Below are positions 1 to 5,727 of a stretch of DNA of 5,981 bases, in pieces (the stretch's first letter is position 1; the number at the start of each line of letters is the position of its first letter). The notes beneath the pieces were generated by a model. The model saw only the letters and a program-made list of their open reading frames with translations, was not told the origin of the DNA and did not search any database. Made by a program: the position numbers and the translations under genes. Source of the DNA: Thermoplasmata archaeon (GTDB lineage: Archaea; Thermoplasmatota; Thermoplasmata; Sysuiplasmatales; Sysuiplasmataceae); the NCBI GenBank assembly GCA_021796175.1, contig JAJYOM010000100.1, positions 1 to 5,981 on the forward strand, written 5' to 3'.

Positions 1-26
1 GGAACCTCAGTCCTCCTTTCAGCCCG
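1..26. repeat. Left arm of perfect 26-bp inverted repeat at window edge
   Basis: Bases 1-26 are the exact reverse complement of bases 360-385. The match stops at base 27 (C opposite C at 359) and cannot be followed to the left because the window begins here, so 26 bp is a minimum. This arm lies upstream of the exporter gene; the other arm lies within its coding sequence. It could be a real inverted duplication or a fold-back join made during amplification or assembly. The sequence identity is certain; the meaning is not. Confidence 0.9.
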
Positions 27-86
27 CCGCCATACTTAATGGCTGCCTCATCAGCGTGCGAAATGTATCCGAATGAAGGCTGAAAA

Positions 87-668
87 ATGGAATTTATTTA
101 CTCTTTACTCTTCGGCCTGCTCCTCGGTTTCACTCTCACGATTCCGCCCGGCCCGATGAATGCGCTGATAGCGTCCGAATCTGTCATCTCCATGCGCAGG
201 GGAGTCATCGCAGGGAGCGGTGCGATGAGCGCCGACCTATTGCTCGGGCTGATTGTCTTTTCTCTTCGCTCGGTGTTCGAGTTTGGACAGTACGTGCGCG
301 CAGTTTACGGGCTTGGGGCGGTTATGGTGGCGTACTTCGGGGTAAGCGTGCTGAGGAGCCGGGCTGAAAGGAGGACTGAGGTTCCGGACAGGAGAATATA
401 TGCAAGGGCGCTCGCAGTAGGGCTTACCAATCCGTTCCAGATCCTATGGTGGCTTACCGCCGGGCTCGCATTTGCCTATCTGGGAGGAGTATTGCTGTTC
501 GCAGGTCTGTTCGGCGCCATCGCAATATGGATCTGCATCTTCCCCTGGGCACTGCACTCCGGCGTGAAAAGGAGCGCACGTGCGGAGGGGGCTGTCACGG
601 TTGTGTCTGCTTCGCTGATGTTCGTGTTCGCCGCCTACTTCGCACTGCTTGCAGCAGGCCTAATCTGA
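87..668 (+). CDS. LysE/RhtB-family amino-acid exporter
   Basis: A 193-residue integral membrane protein, close to the usual length of about 200 for the LysE/RhtB (LysE translocator) family, which exports amino acids or related small metabolites. The family signature is visible: the first helix ends in an IPPGPMNALI motif at residues 19-28, followed by the Gly pattern at 39, 43 and 45 and an acidic residue at D50. A second signature, GLTNPFQILWWLTAG (112-126), lies in the fourth helix. Hydrophobic segments fall at roughly 5-28, 42-60, 72-90, 108-131, 133-155 and 172-192, about six in all. A charged loop (90-107) separates helices 3 and 4. The ATG at 87 puts the first helix at the N-terminus as expected; only a weak purine-rich stretch (GAAGG, 75-79) precedes it. 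The substrate cannot be told from sequence. The gene converges on EF-2 and its last 9 bp overlap the end of that gene. Confidence 0.87.
   Translation: MEFIYSLLFGLLLGFTLTIPPGPMNALIASESVISMRRGVIAGSGAMSADLLLGLIVFSLRSVFEFGQYVRAVYGLGAVMVAYFGVSVLRSRAERRTEVPDRRIYARALAVGLTNPFQILWWLTAGLAFAYLGGVLLFAGLFGAIAIWICIFPWALHSGVKRSARAEGAVTVVSASLMFVFAAYFALLAAGLI
360..385. repeat. Right arm of perfect 26-bp inverted repeat, inside the exporter gene
   Basis: This stretch is the reverse complement of bases 1-26, with 333 bp between the arms. It encodes residues 92-100 of the LysE-like exporter, a charged cytoplasmic loop (RAERRTEVP) between predicted membrane segments, and the frame continues undisturbed through it. 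This arm is therefore probably the native copy, and the one at the window edge is the displaced or artefactual copy. Confidence 0.9.
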
Positions 669-3600
669 ATAGTAGCTTGGCTCGTAGGGCTGCGGGTTCA
701 GGCCCTTCCTCTTCCTGATCTCGGGCACAACCTTGTCGGCTATCTCCTTCGGCACTACCTCGTAGCCTGCATTCTCCGTAGACCAGAGCGCCCTTCCCTG
801 TGTAGCGCTCCTTATAGCGCTCGCAAAGCCGAACATTTCTGCAACTGGCGCCTTGGCTTCAACGATTGTGTTCTCCCCTTCCTGCCTCATGTCAATAATG
901 ACGCCGCGCCTCTGCTGTATTTCGCGTATTGCGTCCCCCATGACATCGGGTGGGACATTAATGTAAATCTTCTGCACCGGTTCGTAAAGCACCCTGCCTG
1001 CCACTGCCATCGCGCCGTAGATTGCAGATCGTGTGGCGGGTATGACCTGTGCCGGCCCCCTGTGGATGCTGTCCTCGTGCAGCTTGGCATCGACTATTTT
1101 CACCTTCACATGCATGCACCTCTCCTGTGCAAGGGGCCCGAGTCGCATCGCCTCCTCGAAAGACTGCTTGCAGAGTTCCATTGTTTCGAAGAGATACTGT
1201 ATTCCCTTGGTGTAGTCGATGAATACATTGGTGTCCTGGAACATCTGCACTCCCCTGGCTTCCTCCCTTTCCATGCCAAGGTCCTGAAGCTTCTTTGCGA
1301 GCGCTTTCGAGTCCTTTATCCTGCCCTCTGTCCTGATTTCGCCCTCTGTGATTGCCTTCACAACTGTTTCCTCCAGAGGCTCAACCTCGATATAGAAGCG
1401 GTTGTGCTTGTTTGGCGACTTTCCCTCGAATGGACCGCCAGCGCCGCCGACGCTTTCACGGTAGACGACGATCGGTTTTGATGAATTTATTTCAGTCTTG
1501 TAATCGTGTATGATACGGTACTGGGTCACATCAAGATGCAGCTCGCCCATTCCGCTTAGCAGATGCTCGCCTGTCTCCTGGTTTATCTCCACAGTTATGG
1601 ACGGGTCAGCCTTGGCAATTGAGCGCAGTACTTCTATCAGCTTCGGCAGATCCTTCATCTGCTTGGCCTCAATGGCCACAGTGACCACCGGTTCAGAGTA
1701 ATGAACCATTTTCTCAAACGGTTCGATTCCCTGGATGGATGCTACGGTCGAACCTGCAATCGCATCTTTGAGGCCCGTGACAGCTGCTATATTACCGGCC
1801 TGGACCTCATCAACCGGTATCCGGTCTGCACCCACAGAAAGCGCGACCGTCTGTACCCTGTTCGGATTGGGCATGCCGGAGACGTAAAGCTCCTGGCCCC
1901 TTCTCAGTGTTCCTGAAAACAGTCTGCCCACTGCGACTTCCCCCGCGTGCTGGTCTATGATGATCTTGGTGACCATGAAGATGGTCGGGCCGGAGGGGTT
2001 GACAGTCATGAGAGACTTGCCCACATCTGATTCAAGATCTCCCTTCCAGATTGTAGGTATCCTCATGCGCTGTGCGTCGAGCGGATTGGGATGGTTCTTT
2101 ATGACCGCCTCGAGAACCACCTTGTGCAGCGGTATCTTCTGCGCCAGCATTTTCTGTTCGCCGTTCTTCAGGTGGGTGTAAATATCTGCAAATGTGATTG
2201 CTGACTTCTTCATGTATGAAGCGGAAATTGCCCAGTTGTTGTAAGCGCTCCCGAACAGAACTGTATCATCCTCGACCTTGACACCCCACAGCTTCTTTAG
2301 ACCCTCTGGCGCAGCTGCGGCTATTCTCTTGTTCACGTCGTTTATGATAGAGACGAAACGCCTCTGCATGTCCTCCGGCGTTACTTTGAGCTCGTTGATC
2401 AGCCTGTCGACCTTATTGATGAAAAGAATAGGCCTGACCCTCTCCCTCAGTGCCTGCCTGATGACAGTTTCGGTCTGAGGCATGACCTGCTCAACCGCGT
2501 CTACAAGAATGAGCACACCGTCGATGGCTCTCATTGCCCTGGTAACGTCGCCGCCGAAGTCCACATGGCCCGGCGTATCTATGAGGTTGATAAGATAGTC
2601 CTTGCCCCCTATGGACTCAACCATTGAAGCGTTTGCTGCATTGATGGTTATGCCTCGTGCCTGTTCCTGTTCATCGAAATCGAGCAGCAGCTGCTTGCCC
2701 GCGAGCTCTTCGCTCATCATGCCGGCACCTGCTATGAGGTTGTCACTCAGTGTTGTGTTGTGGATAATGAAACCGTTGACAAGCAGGTTATGCGTTCCTT
2801 CAACGCTGAAGTCGTAGACATAATCCTCAAACGCGGAGGAAATGCTCTCGACCGGGATGGCGGAAAGACCAGCCTCTTCGAGGGATGTCAGGAGCAACTG
2901 TCCCTGCCCGGACTCAACCTTGAAATTCATCAACGAAAGTGGAACGGAGTCGAACTCAACCGCTCCGCTGGCCCATGACCTCAGGAGGTACATGTCGTCG
3001 GCGACCGACTGCTCATCATATGCATCGCAGTGGAGCCTGACGCCAAAGCGCAACATTGCAAGTGATATCGTCCTGTAGCCCTGCACGGGAGCGATATCGG
3101 ATGAGTCGCCTGAAATTGAATCGTTCAGGGTGGAAAGGAAGTGCCTGATGGAGCCTTCCCCCATCCTCGCCAGCATTCCAGTGCCGTTCTGGTCCCCAAG
3201 GAGCTGTGCGGCTGCTTCCCTTGCCACTGAATTCCCTTCACCTGTGGCTGAATAGCGTGCTGCATCGCCTATCACTTTCATGGCAGACTCGCCATGCAAA
3301 GCGTGAAATTCTTCTTCTGCTGACTCACCGTCAGCAAGATCGACTCTGGACGGGACAATCAGCATATCGCCCACACGAATGGATGATGATGGTGTCTCGC
3401 TTATACCGCCATCCCTGAAAACAATGAACTTGTGCTCAGGTGTGACGGTCACGGACTGGCCGAGCCTGGGTCTGATTGTAATGAGTGCTGAGTCGTTTCT
3501 CAGGCGCCATACATGGGTGATGTTCCTCCTCTGAAGTTTCATTGATTCGATGTCAAGCGAGATCGTCGACTCGCCGGGGCCGGCTGTGTACACAGTCTGC

Positions 3601-3806
3601 TCATCGTCATCCAGCACAGGTATGCCGGAGGCGTGCCTGTCATAAAGCGCGCCGGCCGAAATCCAGTTGCCGTTTACAAAAACCATCGATTCAGCAGTCA
3701 TGCATTTGCCATGGTCGATATGTGCAGCTGTCCCGATGTTTCTTATGAACTCGGGCCTGCCCATGATCGCCGTGGCCCTGGCAATGTTGTCTTCCTTTCT
3801 TCCCAA
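660..3806 (-). CDS. fusA: Translation elongation factor 2 (EF-2), intein-containing precursor
   Basis: GTPase that drives ribosomal translocation in the cytoplasm. The reading frame encodes 1048 residues; removing the 316-residue intein (35-350) leaves 732, the normal archaeal EF-2 length. Precursor motifs are the P-loop AHIDHGK (28-34) rejoined to TT (351-352), switch I RGITINAAN (384-392), DTPGH (410-414) and NKVD (464-467). In mature numbering, domain II (HAGEVAVGRLFSG) lies near 303, domain III (LSGMGELHLDV) near 436, and the domain IV loop DSIHRGPAQ has its diphthamide His at 599. Domain V begins near 629. The start is a TTG codon: only from there does the protein read MGRKEDNIARA, matching the archaeal EF-2 N-terminus. 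The next Met (residue 15) would remove this conserved segment. A weak GAAAGG lies 8 nt upstream. It is the last gene of the S12-S7-EF-2 operon, 18 nt after S7, and ends in TAG inside the tail of the convergent exporter gene. Confidence 0.96.
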   Translation of the reverse strand: MGRKEDNIARATAIMGRPEFIRNIGTAAHIDHGKCMTAESMVFVNGNWISAGALYDRHASGIPVLDDDEQTVYTAGPGESTISLDIESMKLQRRNITHVWRLRNDSALITIRPRLGQSVTVTPEHKFIVFRDGGISETPSSSIRVGDMLIVPSRVDLADGESAEEEFHALHGESAMKVIGDAARYSATGEGNSVAREAAAQLLGDQNGTGMLARMGEGSIRHFLSTLNDSISGDSSDIAPVQGYRTISLAMLRFGVRLHCDAYDEQSVADDMYLLRSWASGAVEFDSVPLSLMNFKVESGQGQLLLTSLEEAGLSAIPVESISSAFEDYVYDFSVEGTHNLLVNGFIIHNTTLSDNLIAGAGMMSEELAGKQLLLDFDEQEQARGITINAANASMVESIGGKDYLINLIDTPGHVDFGGDVTRAMRAIDGVLILVDAVEQVMPQTETVIRQALRERVRPILFINKVDRLINELKVTPEDMQRRFVSIINDVNKRIAAAAPEGLKKLWGVKVEDDTVLFGSAYNNWAISASYMKKSAITFADIYTHLKNGEQKMLAQKIPLHKVVLEAVIKNHPNPLDAQRMRIPTIWKGDLESDVGKSLMTVNPSGPTIFMVTKIIIDQHAGEVAVGRLFSGTLRRGQELYVSGMPNPNRVQTVALSVGADRIPVDEVQAGNIAAVTGLKDAIAGSTVASIQGIEPFEKMVHYSEPVVTVAIEAKQMKDLPKLIEVLRSIAKADPSITVEINQETGEHLLSGMGELHLDVTQYRIIHDYKTEINSSKPIVVYRESVGGAGGPFEGKSPNKHNRFYIEVEPLEETVVKAITEGEIRTEGRIKDSKALAKKLQDLGMEREEARGVQMFQDTNVFIDYTKGIQYLFETMELCKQSFEEAMRLGPLAQERCMHVKVKIVDAKLHEDSIHRGPAQVIPATRSAIYGAMAVAGRVLYEPVQKIYINVPPDVMGDAIREIQQRRGVIIDMRQEGENTIVEAKAPVAEMFGFASAIRSATQGRALWSTENAGYEVVPKEIADKVVPEIRKRKGLNPQPYEPSYYSD
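2757..3704 (-). mobile_element. Intein in the EF-2 P-loop (316 residues, Cys...His-Asn|Thr)
   Basis: In-frame protein-splicing element inserted between Lys34 and the Thr of HIDHGK|TTLSDN. In intein numbering, block A is Cys1 with CMTAESMVFVNG (1-12). Block B is VTVTPEHKFIVF (85-96) with the TxxH residues Thr88 and His91. A VGDMLIVPSRV strand (111-121) closes the N-terminal half. Block F is YVYDFSVEGTHNLLV (295-309) and block G is NGFIIHN, ending His315-Asn316 with Thr as the +1 extein residue. This is the full catalytic set of a class 1 (Cys-initiated) intein, so splicing activity is predicted. The HINT parts add up to about 155 residues; the remaining 160 or so in the middle form a separate domain. 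Inserts at the P-loops of nucleotide-binding proteins are a known habit of inteins. The only cysteines are Cys1 and Cys226. The boundaries follow directly from how the flanking EF-2 sequence rejoins. Confidence 0.95.
2862..3341 (-). other. Central intein domain, probable degenerate LAGLIDADG endonuclease
   Basis: About 160 residues (intein 122-281) separate the two halves of the splicing domain, where homing endonucleases normally sit. No intact LAGLIDADG motif is readable. The best candidate is HFLSTLNDSISGD (188-200): aligned to FLxGLFDADG it keeps Phe, Leu, Leu and the first Asp, but has Ile197 where the metal-binding acid should be. Some 10-20 residues later, GYRTISLAMLRFGVRL (209-224) resembles the helix that follows the motif in active enzymes (a Ser-Leu-Ala start and an 'RFGI'-like end). 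The region is shorter than a typical two-motif endonuclease. I infer a decayed, non-cutting endonuclease; an unrelated linker domain remains possible. Confidence 0.45.
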
Positions 3807-3814
3807 ATCAATCG

Positions 3815-3820
3815 CCTTTC
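3815..3820 (-). promoter_or_regulatory. Weak ribosome binding site of EF-2
   Basis: GAAAGG lies 8 nt before the TTG start of EF-2, within the 18-nt gap after the S7 stop codon. It matches only part of the archaeal GGAGGTGA consensus. It is the only purine-rich candidate and supports initiation at 3806 rather than at the downstream ATG for residue 15. Translational coupling to S7 may help the poor start codon. Confidence 0.45.
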
Positions 3821-3824
3821 AAAA

Positions 3825-4472
3825 TCATCTAGCGGACATAGCCACTCTTTCAATCTCGTCTCTCTTGGATACGGCTGAACTTGTCATGTCACCGTTTGCC
3901 GCCAGTGTTATCTCGTCTGCCAGGCACTGGGATATCGGTTTTGTGGAGCCGTGTGATGCTGCAACCGCACCCTGGGAGATGTACCGCAGCGCGAGGTCGA
4001 GCCTGCGTGAGGATGACACATCAACCGCCTTTGGTACCGAAATACCGCCGAACTGGAGCCTGGTAATCTCCTCCCTGGGAGCTGCATGCTCTATGGCGGA
4101 GACCAGGAGCTGAACCGGGTTCTTGTTTGTCTTTTTCTTCATAATTGCGAAGGCCTGTTCAATCACCTTCAGCGACTTGTTCTTCTTCCCGGTGAACGAC
4201 TCTGTGCGCATCATCTGGTTGGCCAGCCTTTCGACAACGTTCACCTTTGTCTTGCCGAAGTTGCGGCTGGCATGTCTGCCGGACGAATGGGGGACATAAA
4301 CCGGTGTCAGGTTGATGTAGTTTGCAAGTCCGGGGTCGGATACAGTGACTTCGGACATGTCATACTGCCCGAAAAGGAGGGCGTTGTACAGAAGCACATG
4401 CTCCTGCTCGACTTCCTCCTCCTTTGGTTCTTCGGTCTGTTCCTGTTCCTCATCAAAATTCTCTTCTGGCAT
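3825..4472 (-). CDS. rps7: 30S ribosomal protein S7 (archaeal uS7)
   Basis: uS7 organises the head of the small subunit by binding the 3' major domain of 16S rRNA and lines the exit (E) site. The 215-residue product has the archaeal core: LLFGQYDMSEVTV (32-44) and TPVYVPHSSGRH (56-67), followed by VVERLANQMMRTES, KSLKVIEQAFAIM, NPVQLLVSAIEHAAPREE and a conserved C-terminus ending KRDEIERVAMSAR. The first 24 residues form a strongly acidic tail (13 Glu/Asp) before the conserved fold. The ATG at 4472 is supported by an AGGTGA site overlapping the S12 stop codon; the next Met (39) would cut into the core. The gene starts 4 nt after S12 and is followed 18 nt later by EF-2, so the three are almost certainly co-transcribed. 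Confidence 0.96.
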   Translation of the reverse strand: MPEENFDEEQEQTEEPKEEEVEQEHVLLYNALLFGQYDMSEVTVSDPGLANYINLTPVYVPHSSGRHASRNFGKTKVNVVERLANQMMRTESFTGKKNKSLKVIEQAFAIMKKKTNKNPVQLLVSAIEHAAPREEITRLQFGGISVPKAVDVSSSRRLDLALRYISQGAVAASHGSTKPISQCLADEITLAANGDMTSSAVSKRDEIERVAMSAR

Positions 4473-4476
4473 ATGC

Positions 4477-4482
4477 TCACCT
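4477..4482 (-). promoter_or_regulatory. Ribosome binding site of S7, overlapping the S12 stop
   Basis: AGGTGA lies 4 nt before the S7 ATG. Its last three bases are the TGA stop of S12, so termination on S12 brings ribosomes directly to the S7 start. This fixes the S7 start at 4472, including its acidic N-terminal tail. Confidence 0.7.
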
Positions 4483-4905
4483 GACAGGTTTCTCCTTTCT
4501 TCCCCTGACCAGCTCGTTCAGCGATACATTGTTTACCTTGATGACCTTATAGCGGACACCCGGTATGTCGCCATATGACCGGCCCATCCTTCCGCCTATA
4601 CCCTCGACAAGTACCTCGTCATGCTCGTCAATGAAGTTGATTGCACCGTCTCCGACGGCAAAAGCAGTCACCTGCCTGCCATTCTTTATGAGCTGCACTT
4701 TCACGCACTTGCGAATGGCGGAATTGGGCTGCTTTGCCTCTATGCCGACCTTCTCAAGGACGATCCCCCTTGCCTGTGGTGCACCCTCCAGCGGGTCGGA
4801 TTTTTCCTTGAGATGGAGTATCCTCTTCTTGTAAGCCCTCTCGCTCCATCTGAACTTCTTCCTGTTTCCGTTGAGCTTCCTAGCTGTATTCATTCCTCTT
4901 GCCAT
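4477..4905 (-). CDS. rps12: 30S ribosomal protein S12 (archaeal uS12)
   Basis: uS12 sits at the decoding centre and at the subunit interface and influences accuracy of tRNA selection. The 142-residue form begins MARGMNTARKL and contains KFRWSERAYKKR (17-28), the conserved decoding loop KQPNSAIRKC (58-67), NGRQVTAF, GDGAINFIDEHDEV and, near the C-terminus, GRSYGDIPGVRYKV. It ends GRKEKPVR, as in archaeal family members. The open frame extends to an ATG at 4962, which would add 19 residues (MFFRQSMATSMSRPIRGIP) not seen in the family as I know it and lacking a ribosome binding site. The ATG at 4905 has GAGGAA 5 nt upstream and gives the normal length, so it is preferred. First gene of the S12-S7-EF-2 operon. 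Confidence 0.95.
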   Translation of the reverse strand: MARGMNTARKLNGNRKKFRWSERAYKKRILHLKEKSDPLEGAPQARGIVLEKVGIEAKQPNSAIRKCVKVQLIKNGRQVTAFAVGDGAINFIDEHDEVLVEGIGGRMGRSYGDIPGVRYKVIKVNNVSLNELVRGRKEKPVR

Positions 4906-4910
4906 CGGGA

Positions 4911-4916
4911 TTCCTC
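4911..4916 (-). promoter_or_regulatory. Ribosome binding site deciding the S12 start
   Basis: GAGGAA sits 5 nt before the ATG at 4905 (7 nt counted from GAGG). No comparable site precedes the alternative in-frame starts at 4962, 4944 or 4932. This supports the 142-residue S12. Confidence 0.65.
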
Positions 4917-5010
4917 GAATAGGCCGTGACATGGATGTGGCCATGCTCTGCCGAAAGAACATAATGAATTATGTATCGGCGACTGCCAATACCACTAGCA
5001 AATTGAATTT

Positions 5011-5026
5011 GCATAAATAGGTTTCG
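5011..5026 (-). promoter_or_regulatory. TATA/BRE promoter of the S12-S7-EF-2 operon
   Basis: On the minus strand this reads CGAAACCTATTTATGC: a purine-rich BRE-like CGAAA directly before a TATA box (CTATTTATG). It lies in the non-coding gap between the acetyltransferase and S12. With archaeal spacing of about 25 nt, transcription would begin near 4990, leaving an 85-nt leader before the S12 start at 4905. A weaker AT-rich element (4967-4976) closer to the gene could serve as a second promoter. The rest of this 211-base gap (4906-5116) holds no tRNA, gene or clear terminator that I can see. Confidence 0.6.
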
Positions 5027-5116
5027 CACTTCCCGGTGGCTGGAGCTGTGTGGAGAAGCTATGGCGGCGCGACCACGTGCCAGATGCGCATGGATGCGGC
5101 CCGGCGATACGGTTTT

Positions 5117-5671
5117 TCAGTGATTCCTGAAGAGTTCGTAGTAGACCTCATCGACATAGCCGTGCGATTTGATGTAAAGCTGACCCGAAAGTCTGCCTGC
5201 GGACACGAAGCCGTTCTTTGCAAGGACGGCCGCCGAAGCGCCGTTTGGTGCAAACACCCTTGCGAACAACTTTCTGAGATTGAGCGTTTCAAATGCGTAA
5301 TCTACTGCAAGGGAAACAGCTTCCGTCGCGTAGCCTTTTCCCCAGTAGTCCCTGAAAAGCAGGTAGCCGAGTTCCGCAGTCCTGTTGACAGGATGGATGC
5401 CATGTATTCCCACGTTGCCTATGAGCCGGTATGAGCTGTTGACTCCCGCGACGTCTGGATTAAGCAGCACGGCCATTACCCTTGACCTGTCATCCTTCCT
5501 GAGCCTGTCATACCAGTCATATTCACTCTCAAGATAGTAAAGGCGATCTGGCCTGCCAAGGAACTTCTGGACATCGGCACCTGCGAATTCCCTGTACATT
5601 GCAGGTATTTCCTCCCTTTCGTGTATTCCAAGCGAGACCGCCTTCCCCTTTCTTACGAGAGGTCTGTCCAT
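5117..5671 (-). CDS. GNAT acetyltransferase, RimJ/RimL-like
   Basis: A 184-residue enzyme of the GNAT superfamily, which moves an acetyl group from acetyl-CoA to an amine; RimJ/RimL relatives acetylate N-termini of ribosomal and other proteins. From the chosen start the order is LVRKGKAVSL (first strand), a variable substrate-binding part, IGNVGIHGIHPVNRTAELGY (84-103) and then the acetyl-CoA loop RDYWGKGYATEA (107-118, the R/QxxGxG/A motif A). After these come YAFETLNLRKLFARVFAPN, AAVLAKNGFVSAGRL (motif B) and a C-terminal HGYVDEVYYELF strand. This is the complete Acetyltransf_3 pattern. The frame extends upstream to an ATG at 5695 and a TTG at 5719. I prefer the ATG at 5671 because a TATA box lies about 27 nt before it and it gives normal spacing to the first conserved strand. 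The real substrate is unknown; nearness to ribosomal genes is suggestive only. Confidence 0.88.
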   Translation of the reverse strand: MDRPLVRKGKAVSLGIHEREEIPAMYREFAGADVQKFLGRPDRLYYLESEYDWYDRLRKDDRSRVMAVLLNPDVAGVNSSYRLIGNVGIHGIHPVNRTAELGYLLFRDYWGKGYATEAVSLAVDYAFETLNLRKLFARVFAPNGASAAVLAKNGFVSAGRLSGQLYIKSHGYVDEVYYELFRNH

Positions 5672-5692
5672 GGGAGGCGGATCGGCTGCAGG

Positions 5693-5706
5693 CATAAAAT
5701 AGCATT
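5693..5706 (-). promoter_or_regulatory. TATA-box promoter of the acetyltransferase gene
   Basis: The minus strand reads ATGCTATTTTATGC, with TATTTTAT as the core and TCAAATG upstream as a possible BRE. Its centre lies about 27 nt before the ATG at 5671, so the transcript would start at or within a few bases of that codon. No ribosome binding site is present there, which fits a leaderless message. It lies just after the stop of the preceding gene, the expected place for a separate promoter. Confidence 0.5.
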
Positions 5707-5727
5707 TGATATCCTGCAATTAGCCGC

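Noticed and set aside
33..69. TATA-like stretches (TACTTAAT at 33-40, AAATGTATC at 61-69) as exporter promoter
   Set aside because: Both match weakly, and the inverted repeat at the window edge makes the upstream sequence unreliable.
446..718. 90-codon plus-strand frame overlapping the exporter and EF-2 tail
   Set aside because: It is an Arg-rich shifted frame within the exporter gene, with no independent support.
1062..1481. 139-codon plus-strand frame opposite EF-2 domains III-IV
   Set aside because: It is antisense to conserved EF-2 sequence, resembles no family and has no start signals.
2842..3418. Several short plus-strand frames opposite the intein, considered as a free-standing endonuclease gene
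   Set aside because: They are broken into short overlapping pieces with no motif; the intein frame itself is continuous and explains the region.
3667..4113. 148-codon plus-strand frame opposite the EF-2 start and S7
   Set aside because: It lies wholly antisense to two highly conserved genes and across their junction, has no ribosome binding site, and its hydrophobic look is a by-product of the opposite strand.
4086..4484. 132-codon plus-strand frame with a hydrophobic, Leu/Phe-rich C-terminus opposite S7
   Set aside because: The Leu/Phe run is the antisense of the Glu-rich S7 tail (GAA/GAG read as TTC/CTC), not a real membrane segment.
4906..4962. 19-residue N-terminal extension of S12 from the ATG at 4962
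   Set aside because: It has no ribosome binding site and no match to the family N-terminus as I know it; the downstream ATG has GAGGAA and gives the usual 142 residues.
5027..5116. Possible tRNA or small RNA in the gap after the acetyltransferase, including the short ATGCGCAT palindrome
   Set aside because: No T-loop GTTC-type sequence, cloverleaf or extended stem could be built; the 8-bp palindrome does not extend into a longer hairpin.
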